In this document: piece after piece, positions 27,297-36,135 of the stretch | Layout: every line of letters begins with the position of its first letter | Position numbering within the stretch: position 1 is the stretch's first letter | DNA from: Candidatus Cloacimonadota bacterium | GTDB taxonomy: Bacteria; Cloacimonadota; Cloacimonadia; Cloacimonadales; TCS61 | Assembly (NCBI GenBank): GCA_023137125.1 | Contig: JAGLPW010000009.1 | Location: forward strand, 1 to 59,114 | DNA length: 59,114 bases | Direction: 5' to 3' | Notes under the pieces: model-generated | What the model was told of the DNA's origin: nothing | The model's database searches: none | Seen by the model: only the letters and a program-made list of their open reading frames with translations | Made by a program: the position numbers and the translations under genes

Positions 27297-28505
27297 TCAA
27301 GGTCTGAATACTCTGGTCTCATCTGACTTTGATAATTTCTTTTCTAGAAAATCTTTTGTATAATCTGGTTTATTGAGAATTACTGTGCTGCAATTATTAT
27401 ATATATCCGGATGCCATTTCCGAAGACTAACATCTAGAAGTGAAGCTCCATGATACATTAAACAATCAATTTCCACATCATTAAATCTATCTAGATCTGT
27501 CCGAATTCTTGAAATTAATTTTACTATATCAACGTCATATCCAATATCATCTGGAATTGCATTCATCGTATCTGGTATTACTTCTTCACTTGAGCTATAT
27601 TCTCTGTAATGTTTGCATGTTTTCTCAGCTAAAAAAATAACACCTTTAATCTTGTCTTTCATACAATTCTCTTTTTCGTTTTTCTTTATTGTCAATCTAT
27701 CAACAAAATAACTTCGTTCCTTCCTAGTCTTTAGATCCATAACTAAAAAGAATATTCTTTTAAATTGATTGAATAATCCTAGTTTTTTCTTTGTTGAACT
27801 AAATACTTCTATAGTATCACTTACAATATTCAGGGTGTTAAGCTTGCCTAAATATTCTTTAGCACTGAAAATCCCGGTATTATCATACACTCCACCATCA
27901 ATTAATTGAATCTTTTTTGCTACGTTGTCTTTTATAGGAAAATTGTATTTTTTCTTTTTAATTATTTCCGGAGAAACTAAACCGGGAAATGCCATACTTG
28001 AATGAACTGCTTTGCTGATTGATATTTTATCAGTCATGTTAGAGTAATCGTGATCAAATCCTCCAAATTTATCTTGAGTAAATATCCATCTTCTTCCTTG
28101 ATTTATGTCAGTTGCATTAATAATACTTGTTAATTTATTAGATAACTCCGACATTTTCTTTTTATGATATAGTTGATTATCTAACATTTTTTTTACAGAC
28201 TTTGATTTTATGGTAAAAGCAGTATGAAGTAATGCATTATTTCTAAAATCACCTTTAATCATCTTAATAATTGGTTTTTCTATTAATCTAATAAAATCTT
28301 CTTCTGATTTTATCTTATCAAAATGTAACGAAATTAAAGCATTTAAAATACTTCCACCAGAAGCTGAACTAATAACTCTTATTTTATCAAATAAATTCAA
28401 TTTAACTAAATGTTTTGCTACTCCTAAGTGAAACAATGTTGCTCTAAATCCTCCCCCGGATATCATCAAATTGATGTTCATTGTATTAAACTGCAAATCT
28501 TTCAT
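27297..28505 (-). CDS. Patatin-like phospholipase
   Basis: A 402-residue cytosolic-type patatin expected to hydrolyse acyl esters of phospholipids. The oxyanion motif SGGGFRATLFHLGV is at residues 11-24. The nucleophile motif is SSASGGSIL (about 42-50), with Ser in place of the first Gly of GxSxG. The catalytic dyad Asp is in LIDGGVYDNTG (about 208-218). The C-terminal 150 residues are charged and unassigned. GAGGAGTATTT precedes the ATG. Patatins are recurrent effectors in bacterial immunity systems as well as secreted toxins; the context here (caspase-like and membrane proteins) makes either plausible but no nucleotide cyclase is present. Confidence 0.88.
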   Translation of the reverse strand: MKDLQFNTMNINLMISGGGFRATLFHLGVAKHLVKLNLFDKIRVISSASGGSILNALISLHFDKIKSEEDFIRLIEKPIIKMIKGDFRNNALLHTAFTIKSKSVKKMLDNQLYHKKKMSELSNKLTSIINATDINQGRRWIFTQDKFGGFDHDYSNMTDKISISKAVHSSMAFPGLVSPEIIKKKKYNFPIKDNVAKKIQLIDGGVYDNTGIFSAKEYLGKLNTLNIVSDTIEVFSSTKKKLGLFNQFKRIFFLVMDLKTRKERSYFVDRLTIKKNEKENCMKDKIKGVIFLAEKTCKHYREYSSSEEVIPDTMNAIPDDIGYDVDIVKLISRIRTDLDRFNDVEIDCLMYHGASLLDVSLRKWHPDIYNNCSTVILNKPDYTKDFLEKKLSKSDETRVFRP

Positions 28506-28602
28506 AAATACTCCTCAATTTTCTAATTCTCAAACCTAAGTATGAAAGGGATATTGTCCCCGCAAACTGGTCCAAACTTAAGGTGCAAACTATGTAAATT
28601 TA

Positions 28603-28725
28603 TTCTCCCCACATCCATATCCACACGGATATTAGATTCGATATAATCTGGGCAAATATATCCCTTGTCATCTCTGGGAATATTTGTTTATCCCAATTAG
28701 TTGGGTCATTAATTGGGAAAAGTAA
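28603..28725 (-). pseudogene. C-terminal fragment duplicated from the 23119 gene
   Basis: This stretch is a near copy of 23181-23304, inside the C-terminal coding region of the zinc-phospholipase-like gene: both contain TCCATATCCACACGGATAT and TATTTGTTTATCCCAATTAG. A one-base difference in the C run (CTCCCC versus CTCCCCC) shifts the frame, and sequence outside the match is unrelated. It is the remnant of a second copy, likely deleted when the neighbouring genes arrived. Confidence 0.8.
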
Positions 28726-28788
28726 AGCACTCTGCAAAGGCTGGATGGTGGTCTTCTACATACCCTTTTTAAGTGATTCTGCGCCTTA

Positions 28789-29196
28789 CTAGGATAGCGT
28801 TGAAATCAGTATCCATCCGCAAAAAACTGAAGCATAGATAATAGCACCTGCAATTCCCTCACGAATAAAACCAAGAATTGGCTTTGGTTCTCCTAGAAAT
28901 TGACCAGTATCCTTGCTCAATTTTAGCGTTTTTTCTAAATTTATTGCTATTTTCTTTAACTCATAGCAGCGTTGAGTTCCTCTCAGTTCATAAATAAATA
29001 ATCCAAAAGTTACAATCGCTCCAAAAATACCTATTGGAAATAAGTATGTATTTAACTTGTTAGTGTTTAATAGCAATATCACATTGCAAAAACCTGAAGC
29101 AAAAGGAAGAAGTGCTAATAATTTTGCTCTAAAACTGTGTATGTTGTGATATGTTCGGCATACTTCTTCATATAGCTTTATATAGTTGTTATCCAT
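28789..29196 (-). CDS. Small membrane protein with three helices
   Basis: The track starts at 29226; ATG 29196 has GGAGGATTTGAC upstream and is preferred, giving 135 residues starting MDNNYIKLYEEV. Hydrophobic segments are LLALLPFASGFCNVILLL, LFPIGIFGAIVTFGLFIY and AIIYASVFCGWILIS. The first helix follows a conserved-looking CRTYHNIHSFRAK stretch. The topology recalls small membrane partners of immunity effectors, but I did not recognise the family. Confidence 0.72.
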   Translation of the reverse strand: MDNNYIKLYEEVCRTYHNIHSFRAKLLALLPFASGFCNVILLLNTNKLNTYLFPIGIFGAIVTFGLFIYELRGTQRCYELKKIAINLEKTLKLSKDTGQFLGEPKPILGFIREGIAGAIIYASVFCGWILISTLS

Positions 29197-29258
29197 GTCA
29201 AATCCTCCATTTCTTACACCTAACATTGTAATAGGATTAATGGCAACTTCCTTTTATT

Positions 29259-29540
29259 TTAGTATTTTTCCCAGTTATCACTAATCCATTTTTTAACATT
29301 TTCTTGACTTCTTATGCTACCAGGAAGTTCATTATTAATTAGCCTTTCTATTTTTAAACCTGAAGCTTTTTTTTTTAACTTCCATTTCTTAGCTAATTTA
29401 TTTATAAGATAAATAACTTCATAACCTTCTTTTCTATTAAACAAAGTGCTATCAGGTTCTCCTGTTATTTCCGGGTCATCATTACCGTACACAGTCCAAC
29501 TATATTCATATTTTAAATCACTTTTACTCAATAAATTCAT
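29259..29540 (-). CDS. Small unknown protein paired with the 29555 gene
   Basis: A 93-residue soluble protein (YSWTVYGNDDPEITGEPDS ... GYEVIYLINKLAKKW ... IRSQENVKKWISDNW). GGAGGTATAGTT precedes the ATG. It follows the 70-residue gene by 14 bases. The two small genes look like a conserved pair that travels with accessory regions; the function is unknown. Confidence 0.7.
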   Translation of the reverse strand: MNLLSKSDLKYEYSWTVYGNDDPEITGEPDSTLFNRKEGYEVIYLINKLAKKWKLKKKASGLKIERLINNELPGSIRSQENVKKWISDNWEKY

Positions 29541-29554
29541 AACTATACCTCCAA

Positions 29555-29767
29555 TTATCCCAAGTTATTATTTTTTGATTTGTCAGGATTAGAAACCGGA
29601 GTTTCTATGCCATTAATTTTACGAATGTGATAATTTTCATAATTTCCATTTTTGATTTCTTTAACAAATTGCTTATCTGTCATATCCCGTTTATTAAAGT
29701 TATCATGAAATTTTTTGTTTCTACCAGTTTCTGTCTCCTCTGTAACACTTACCCTTTTTCTAGCCAT
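29555..29767 (-). CDS. Small DUF3892-like protein
   Basis: A 70-residue protein starting MARKRVSVTEETETGRNKKF, with the core FVKEIKNGNYENYHIRKING and a VSNPDKSKNNNLG end. The IxNGxYxNYHxRxxNG pattern is what I associate with DUF3892-type small proteins. Only a weak ribosome site (GGAAAAAAA) is seen. It is coupled with the 29259 gene. The function is not known. Confidence 0.65.
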   Translation of the reverse strand: MARKRVSVTEETETGRNKKFHDNFNKRDMTDKQFVKEIKNGNYENYHIRKINGIETPVSNPDKSKNNNLG

Positions 29768-29874
29768 TTTTTTTCCTTTTTTGTTTTGTTCCTATAATAA
29801 TTAGGAATTTAATTATACTCGTTCGGAATATCTAATCCTTACCCTTTGTTGTATTTAAAGAACATTCCTATTAA

Positions 29875-31689
29875 TCAACGACTGCAACCAAATCCCGCTA
29901 CAACATTAACGTCAAATTTATGGTATGGATCATCTGGATTATCTACTTCTACACCAAGATTATCAGACCATACCTCAACATCGAGTGTATATAAACCGGA
30001 ACCACCAGGTGCTGTTACAGTCCAGGTAGCAGTCTTTGGGGAATTCCAATTTACAGTTCCTACATTCTGGGGATTAGCACCTGATGTAATCGCAAATCCA
30101 GCTGGAAAAACCAAATTAGCCTGTACATTAGTCGCTGCTGTATGATCAACATCCTCCCTGTTATTAATGGATGCTGTCACTGTAAAGGTTGCTCCTGTTC
30201 CTATGATACCGTATGGGGAAGGAGTTACAGTAACCAGAAGAGGAGCAAGTCGAACCATATTCAAACAACCGACATTGTAAGTTATGACTATTGTATACCA
30301 AGGGCTCACATCTGCATCTGCAAGATTATGAGCATTGGCAAGATGCATGCCCTGTGCAAGATAGTGCAATAAACTTTCTTCATAATTCCATGCACACATA
30401 TAGTCATCAAATCCAATAAATACATCTCCTCCTTGACTAATAAATGTATCTTTAAAGTCAGATCCAGTCCCATCTTCACCGCTCTGACACACATCTAAGA
30501 GAACAAAACGTAAGTTATTAGCTGGAACTTCATCGGGTGTAAATGCCTGGGCATCTGCTGTTCCTTGATAGGCAATAGTCATCTGTTCTGCAGTTGCTGT
30601 AACATCCCCATGACCTTCAACAATAAAATATCTGCCGTTGGAAATTGCGTTACTTATGGTGGCTTCAGTAAAGCCAGCATTTGCATTTGTCCACTCAAAT
30701 GAACTAACATCGAACTTCATCATATCAAGATATGGAGACCAGATATTATTCAGATGCGACTGCATATGTGTAGGAATGTTAGTGGGCGAGTCAATTCCGA
30801 AAACTTCGGGAGCATGTGTATGGCACATAATACCCCCGTGAATTACGCCTGTTATGGCATCAATCCATATTTCAGTCACATGCTGCTCATTTCTGTAAAA
30901 CTTAAGAATCCAGCATAGAGCCTGTTTTTCACTCCATTCCCAAACTTGTTTTTGAAAAAAATTATTAGGATAAACAACAGCTAGACTACTATCTACAAGT
31001 TTAAGATCGCTTAATTCTTTCATAAATTCTTTCGTCCTGTTTGCCGCTTCTGAAGAATTAAGTTTTGGAGTGAGATCTACCAAAACTTTATGATGAACTT
31101 TGGAATACGATATAATATTTGCTTCTTCAGATGCATTTATTTCCATCATAATAAAATCGGGAATCACCCTAACCTCTTTTTCAATATGTCGCCATACGAA
31201 TCTCCACCTTTTCCATAGACCTAAAGAAACAACTTCAGCTTCTTCGAGCAAATAATTCTCAGGTATCGAAAGACTTTTACTTTTCAGGAAATCAAGGCAT
31301 CTGGTTTTAGCTTGATCTCCAGAAATTTTTACTTCTTTGGCTTCACTTATTTTTCTCGGGCAAAGTTTAACCATTTTCACTACTTCACTTGTTTCTGGAT
31401 CAACACCTACTACAATTTGAACACTGTCTTTATCGACACCCAATACATTAACAAAATGAGTATGACTAGATGTAACTCTAGGGTATGTAACATTTATAAT
31501 CTCGATAATCTCTCCAAATTCTATAGCTTTTTTAATAAGGCTGTCTTGCACTTCCGGTTTTATTTCAGATAACGCTCTCCATTTACCCTGTTGATCAATT
31601 CTTTGTTGACAACCAAATGCTATAAGAAGCAAACTAACTAAAAATACAAGAACGACTAACGAAATCTTAACACTTATCTTTCCTTTCAT
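29875..31689 (-). CDS. Caspase-like (clan CD) lipoprotein
   Basis: The track starts at TTG 31704; ATG 31689 has GGAGGTGTAAA upstream, giving 604 residues. A lipoprotein signal ends at LLLIAFGC (about residue 27). Residues 30-300 look like PepSY-type or propeptide repeats (KTRCLDFLKSKSLSIPENY). The peptidase-like core has FIVEGHGDVTA (His360) and FVLLDVCQSGEDG (Cys401), the order and context of caspase/gingipain His-Cys dyads. The C-terminus (about 490-600) is a CARDB/DUF11-like beta domain (FTVTASINNREDVDHTAATN). It lacks the sorting tail of the other two cysteine peptidases here and is instead lipid-anchored. It may be a surface protease; an immunity role is less likely since it is exported. 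Confidence 0.8.
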   Translation of the reverse strand: MKGKISVKISLVVLVFLVSLLLIAFGCQQRIDQQGKWRALSEIKPEVQDSLIKKAIEFGEIIEIINVTYPRVTSSHTHFVNVLGVDKDSVQIVVGVDPETSEVVKMVKLCPRKISEAKEVKISGDQAKTRCLDFLKSKSLSIPENYLLEEAEVVSLGLWKRWRFVWRHIEKEVRVIPDFIMMEINASEEANIISYSKVHHKVLVDLTPKLNSSEAANRTKEFMKELSDLKLVDSSLAVVYPNNFFQKQVWEWSEKQALCWILKFYRNEQHVTEIWIDAITGVIHGGIMCHTHAPEVFGIDSPTNIPTHMQSHLNNIWSPYLDMMKFDVSSFEWTNANAGFTEATISNAISNGRYFIVEGHGDVTATAEQMTIAYQGTADAQAFTPDEVPANNLRFVLLDVCQSGEDGTGSDFKDTFISQGGDVFIGFDDYMCAWNYEESLLHYLAQGMHLANAHNLADADVSPWYTIVITYNVGCLNMVRLAPLLVTVTPSPYGIIGTGATFTVTASINNREDVDHTAATNVQANLVFPAGFAITSGANPQNVGTVNWNSPKTATWTVTAPGGSGLYTLDVEVWSDNLGVEVDNPDDPYHKFDVNVVAGFGCSR

Positions 31690-32685
31690 TTTACACCTCC
31701 GCAATTTGTTTTTAAAAAATTTATACGAACACTAATTTTAATATACTTATATTTTTACCAATGATAACGATTGGGTTAAGTTGCTGTCAACTTGGACCCT
31801 TGGTTAGGTTTGTACCTTTGAACACTATCTCATAAGACATGCTCCTTCAGCAGAACTACACAGACGTGACACATGACGAGACACGTATTTTCCTCTCCTT
31901 AGGTTTTGCAAAAAGCTATCTGGTCGAACAGATTGTCGGGAATAAAGTCACCAGTATTGATCAACACCTGGAGTAATCATAGATTCCGGATTTAAAAAAT
32001 CGTTAAATTTTGCCATTTTTCCTCCTATTTGATTGTTTTCATATTATACCATTTAACAATTTAAATGATATATATTTTAATTTGTAATTTGTAAGGTAAT
32101 CTTGGGTTTGATTTTGTTCTAATTGCGTTTTTTTAAAGTTGTTTATAAAGTTATATGGGAAGCTGATCCCGTTCATCGCTAAATAGAAATGATAATTATT
32201 ACTCATATAATCTTCCTACCTAAATGATGTTGAATATCTAATAATTTAGAAGATTAAGAATTCTTTGAGTACTTAATTTTTAGTTAATTCGCTATTTTTT
32301 TTTCCTTTCGTTACTTCTAACCTCTATTAATATATGTTATTAATACTTAAATTGTGACGAAACCGCTCAATAAATTTTATTTTTTTTTGTAATTTGGTTT
32401 GATTTATCTCCTAAACATCTATTTATTAATGATTTACCTCATTATGAATCAGATCAATTTTTTTATCTTTTTTTCAACTTAATAATTTTATTTAACTCTG
32501 CAGTTAATTCATGGTCTCCCATTTCCAGTTAATAAATTATGTAATAATTAATAATTTCAAATCAATTCTCTTTGTTAGGTAATTACGATTGATGTATTTT
32601 GAATTATCAAATAATAATATTCTTGACTTTTTATGATAATATTAGCTTCATAATTCAATAGAAAAATAAACATTAAGGAAAAACT
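31690..32685. other. About 1 kb gene-poor AT-rich region
   Basis: No long gene on either strand. Around 31790-31950 it is less AT-rich than the rest and may be decayed coding or IS sequence. From 32040 to 32640 it is very AT-rich without recognisable repeats. One short minus-strand reading frame with a good ribosome site is listed separately. Confidence 0.45.
31948..32016 (-). pseudogene. Short reading frame with strong ribosome site, probable truncated gene start
   Basis: Minus-strand ATG at 32016 is preceded by AGGAGGAAAA and encodes MAKFNDFLNPESMITPG and five more residues before TGA at 31950-31948. The sequence past the stop continues open in another frame for about 19 codons (GDFIPDNLFDQIAFCKT). 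This looks like the 5' end of a gene broken by a frameshift or deletion, lying just upstream of the caspase-like lipoprotein. Confidence 0.4.
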
Positions 32686-32784
32686 ATGAACAAGTTAATA
32701 AAACGGATCAGAGAATTTATCATAAGCGAAAAGTATGAAATCACAAAATGGGCAAAAAAATTGATTATAGCAAATTCAAAATAG
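32686..32784 (+). CDS. Possible small basic protein upstream of the NERD gene
   Basis: A 32-codon ORF (MNKLIKRIREFIISEKYEI ... LIIANSK) with AAGGAAAAACT before the ATG, ending 32 bases before the NERD start. It is basic and amphipathic. It is too short for the ORF track. It could be a leader peptide or a small partner; the support is only the ribosome site and position. Confidence 0.4.
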   Translation: MNKLIKRIREFIISEKYEITKWAKKLIIANSK

Positions 32785-32816
32785 AGTACTAATATTCATA
32801 CTGAGGGAGTGTTAAT

Positions 32817-33869
32817 ATGTCTCAGATAATAGGCCAAATAGATTCTCTAGCGGCATTATTGTCAAAATTGAGAGATAATAGAATCAATCACATTAATACA
32901 TTAGATGAAATAATCTCATTCCAAAATGATTTCCAAAATAAACTAAATAAAAGTAAAGATAAAGTTGAAAAAGCATTTGTTTCTGAAATTGAACAACTAA
33001 AACAAAGTATAATTACTTTAGAGACAACTTATAAAGGTAAACTATTAATAAGGGAAAGGGTATTAATCAAGGAAAAGAATGAGATTGATATTAATATAGA
33101 TCATTCTTCACAGAATTCTACTGATATTATTAGTGAATTTTTCAATTTCTTTAAGAGGCTAATTCTGAAATGTAGAAAATATCTTTTATCAAATTATTTT
33201 GATGCCGTAAAAAATCTTTCATACTTAGTTAATAAAATCCAAATTTCAATTAAAAAACATAGACTTCAATACTTTGAAAAAAACTTCAACAGCATTGTTG
33301 AAAAACGAAATTATAAAGAATCGAAAGAAATTGTTAAAATTAAATCAATTCTTGATGAGAATAATACTTTAATCCCAGGTGCTATAGGGGAGCAGAAGGC
33401 TGTTGATGAATTAAAGAAATTACCTGATTCATATGTTGTAATCAATAATTGCAAAATTGAATTTATCCCCCCAATATATTATAAAAAGAATGATCAAAAC
33501 ATTAAAAGAATTCAAGCTGATCATATTGTTGTAGGACCTTCTGGAGTTTTTCTTATTGAAACCAAAAATTGGAGTATGGACTCAATTAGAAATCTTGAAT
33601 TCAATTCTCCAGTTGAACAGATTAATAGAACAAATCATGCTTTATTTATTTACTTAAATAAAAGTAATACATCATTTAAACATAATTGGGGCTCAATTAA
33701 GATCTCTATTCGCAATATTATCTTAATGATAAACTCAAAACCAGAGCAAGAGTTCCAGTTTGTAAAAATACTCTCACTCAAAGAAATCTGTAACTACATA
33801 ACATATTTTAAACCGATATTTTCTAATAAACAGATTCATCAGTTAGTAAAACTTTTACAAAATAATTGA
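32817..33869 (+). CDS. NERD-domain protein (nuclease-related)
   Basis: A 350-residue protein. The first ~180 residues are helical and charged, coiled-coil-like (DEIISFQNDFQNKLNKSKDK). The NERD core lies at about 190-300: PGAIGEQKAVDELKKL, IQADHIVVGPSGVFLIETKN, and a downstream RTNHALFIYL, matching the PD-(D/E)XK-like NERD pattern (GE, D-hh-h ... E-x-K). NERD proteins are thought to process DNA and often stand alone in accessory regions. AGGGAGTGTTAAT precedes the ATG. No partner gene is evident. Confidence 0.85.
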   Translation: MSQIIGQIDSLAALLSKLRDNRINHINTLDEIISFQNDFQNKLNKSKDKVEKAFVSEIEQLKQSIITLETTYKGKLLIRERVLIKEKNEIDINIDHSSQNSTDIISEFFNFFKRLILKCRKYLLSNYFDAVKNLSYLVNKIQISIKKHRLQYFEKNFNSIVEKRNYKESKEIVKIKSILDENNTLIPGAIGEQKAVDELKKLPDSYVVINNCKIEFIPPIYYKKNDQNIKRIQADHIVVGPSGVFLIETKNWSMDSIRNLEFNSPVEQINRTNHALFIYLNKSNTSFKHNWGSIKISIRNIILMINSKPEQEFQFVKILSLKEICNYITYFKPIFSNKQIHQLVKLLQNN

Positions 33870-33932
33870 ACCAGTAAAAATTTATCTATTCTTGAAATAT
33901 TTTATGTTAAAATATAGCATTTATGTAACCAT

Positions 33933-34050
33933 CTAAGACAGTATTCTCAACTAAATTCGAATAAAGTTCCAAACCTTACTGTATTAGAAAATGTAGCATT
34001 TCCAATAGGTAGCCTCTAAAGAAAGCAGAAAACTTTCTGAAATCAAAATG
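33933..34050 (+). pseudogene. Relic of an ABC transporter ATPase gene
   Basis: Frame-consistent translation gives PNLTVLENVAFPIGSL then a stop, and one frame over KKAENFLKSK. PNLTVLENVA(L/F)P is the characteristic segment after the Q-loop of ABC ATPases of the MacB/LolD type. No Walker or signature motifs remain nearby. This is a decayed fragment inside a 466-base gap after the NERD gene. Confidence 0.6.
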
Positions 34051-34335
34051 AAAGAGATAGAAGATGAAATAAGTGATGTATTTATTAAAATACATTCAAT
34101 TCTACTTTAACTCTAAAGTTAATATTTTTCAACAGAACTATATATCACAGATTTATTAATATTTATTATTAGTTTTTTTTTAATGTGCTAAATGCTTGTA
34201 AATAATCTTATTAGGGGAATATTTATACTATTCTAACATAATGCACAAATTTTATTTTTAAGTGGTGTCGTCACAATTTGAAGATTTCTTACATATATAA
34301 TTAAAGGGACAACGATATCCAAAAAGGAACGAAAA

Positions 34336-34593
34336 TTGATAAAAGAAAAAACGAAGAGTATTCATGAACTCTGTTTGGTTGATAGAAATAAAGCATTATT
34401 TTATTTTCTAAGCTTATGTCATCCTGAACCTCAATTTATCGGGGAAGGACAAAGAACTAAAAATGATATTTTAGTCTTTACAGAAAAAAACAACTTTGCA
34501 GTTTTAGAATATATATTTTGCTTTGATGATTGGCTTAGAATTAGAGAAATATTGAAAAGTGTATATACACTTCCAAATCGGGAGAATTCCTGA
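34336..34593 (+). CDS. Doubtful 85-codon ORF
   Basis: The frame opens with TTG after AAAAAGGAACGAAAA and encodes a protein with no recognised domain. Its middle (LCHPEPQFIGEGQR) is what one gets from translating a repeat-like TCATCCTGAACCTCAATTT sequence common in intergenic DNA. It may be spurious; the surrounding 33870-34664 region otherwise holds only the ABC relic. Confidence 0.25.
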   Translation: MIKEKTKSIHELCLVDRNKALFYFLSLCHPEPQFIGEGQRTKNDILVFTEKNNFAVLEYIFCFDDWLRIREILKSVYTLPNRENS

Positions 34594-34664
34594 ACATGTT
34601 CTGGAATACATTTATTGATACTAGAAGGTTATACTAAGGGAAAGATAAAACTTGGAGGAAAAAG

Positions 34665-36083
34665 ATGAAAAAAACAATTATTATCCTATTTATACTACTT
34701 TTACAATTAACATTAATATTTGCAGATTACAGAATTACCCGAGGACCGGATATCGGTGAAATATACTTTATTGGACCAACTGTAACCGAACCAGCAGCAA
34801 TCTATCACTCAATAGATTTCGGAGAAACTTCCACTTGTATGGATAGCGTTAATGAAGTAGAAAGTATTTGTGCAGATTTAACACTTGGTAGTTTGTATAA
34901 AGTAAGAATGCCTGATTGTTTGTATTATTCTGACAACTATGGGCAGGAAGAAAGTTGGATATTTAGGACTGCTGAGGGTTCTTATAAAATTTTCAGTGGT
35001 AGAAATGAAGGTGAGATTTTTAAGGGCGTTAGTATGGGAAGCAATGATTACGGTCAGAATTTTAACAATAATCAATGCTTAGGTCTTTTTGGTTTTCCAA
35101 TTATTCCTGAGATTGATAGTCAAGAATCTATAGCATACACGATAGTTAGTCAATACGGTATTCCTGATACTTTGTGGTTATTAATAACCTACGATAATTT
35201 TGAAACCCTTGAAATTCAAAATGTTTATAATAGAGATGAATTCCCAATCATAGATTTAAGCCGTGGAACAGAAAGTGGTGAATTATATTTTGTTACAAGT
35301 TCACCGCAAACAATATTTCATAGCACCGATTATGGATTAAACGGGCAATACATTAACGAATTCAATCTCGGACTTGATTATACTGATTTAGTAGGTGGAA
35401 GACAGGCAGGAGAAGTTTACGTATTAGTAACGTATAATGCACTTATGCACACAATAGAACACACTTACATTTTTCATTCAATAGACTATGGTAGAACTTT
35501 CACGGTTTATCATTCCTTCTCAAAAGGTGAGGAACCTCTAGTAGCTAACTTCTCTTCTTCATTAACAGAAGGAGAAGCACCTTTTACGGTGCAATTCAGT
35601 AATTATTCCGTTGGTGAGATTATATCTTATGAATGGGATTTTGATAATGATGGAATAATAGACTCAAACGAATTAGAACCTGAATTTACCTATCTGGATA
35701 CCGGTTATTATTCAGTAAAACTAATCATCCACGATCAGGATGATACTGATGAATTTCTGCGAGAAGATTTTATTCATGTAACAGACGGAAGTGGAGCAGA
35801 TAATTACGAGTTAGAAATTAGGAATTACAAATTGAATAATTATCCGAATCCTTTTAATCCTAATACAACGATTTCGTTTGAATTCAGCAACGAACAAAAC
35901 CAACAAAACGAACAATTGCAAATTGAGATTTATAACGTAAAAGGGCAAAAAGTAGATGAATTAGCAATTAACCATCAGCAGACAGCGGTTAGTTGGAATG
36001 CTGAAAGTATGCCATCAGGTATTTATTTGTATAGACTAAGTATTAAAGATTCACCAATAAATAAAATGCTTTTATTAAAATAA
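34665..36083 (+). CDS. Secreted PKD-domain protein with sorting domain
   Basis: A 472-residue protein with a signal peptide (IIILFILLLQLTLIFA). Residues about 25-290 carry repeats of GxxxGEIY type (GPDIGEIYFIG, GRNEGEIFKGV, GTESGELYFVT, GRQAGEVYVLV) spaced as in a beta-propeller or sialidase-like fold. A PKD domain follows (ANFSSSLTEGEAPFTVQFSN ... YEWDFDNDG), then the sorting module ([16 protein letters not shown] ... KMLLLK). TTGGAGGAAAAAG precedes the ATG. It is 52 bases upstream of the C25 peptidase gene on the same strand and probably co-transcribed. Likely a surface adhesin or binding protein. Confidence 0.85.
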   Translation: MKKTIIILFILLLQLTLIFADYRITRGPDIGEIYFIGPTVTEPAAIYHSIDFGETSTCMDSVNEVESICADLTLGSLYKVRMPDCLYYSDNYGQEESWIFRTAEGSYKIFSGRNEGEIFKGVSMGSNDYGQNFNNNQCLGLFGFPIIPEIDSQESIAYTIVSQYGIPDTLWLLITYDNFETLEIQNVYNRDEFPIIDLSRGTESGELYFVTSSPQTIFHSTDYGLNGQYINEFNLGLDYTDLVGGRQAGEVYVLVTYNALMHTIEHTYIFHSIDYGRTFTVYHSFSKGEEPLVANFSSSLTEGEAPFTVQFSNYSVGEIISYEWDFDNDGIIDSNELEPEFTYLDTGYYSVKLIIHDQDDTDEFLREDFIHVTDGSGADNYELEIRNYKLNNYPNPFNPNTTISFEFSNEQNQQNEQLQIEIYNVKGQKVDELAINHQQTAVSWNAESMPSGIYLYRLSIKDSPINKMLLLK

Positions 36084-36135
36084 ATGAGGAGGTCGTTTGC
36101 TATCGCAAGCCGACTCTTAAAAGGAGGAAACAAAG
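36084..36135 (+). promoter_or_regulatory. Hairpin between the PKD and C25 genes
   Basis: GTCGTTTGC and GCAAGCCGAC can pair around a short TATC loop with one bulge, right after the stop of the first gene and before the AAAGGAGGAAA ribosome site of the second. There is no T run, so it could protect or process the mRNA rather than terminate it. Confidence 0.35.

Noticed and set aside
27297-31689. CBASS or gasdermin-type immunity locus based on patatin plus caspase-like genes
   Set aside because: No CD-NTase, nucleotide sensor or gasdermin is seen and the caspase-like protein is an exported lipoprotein.
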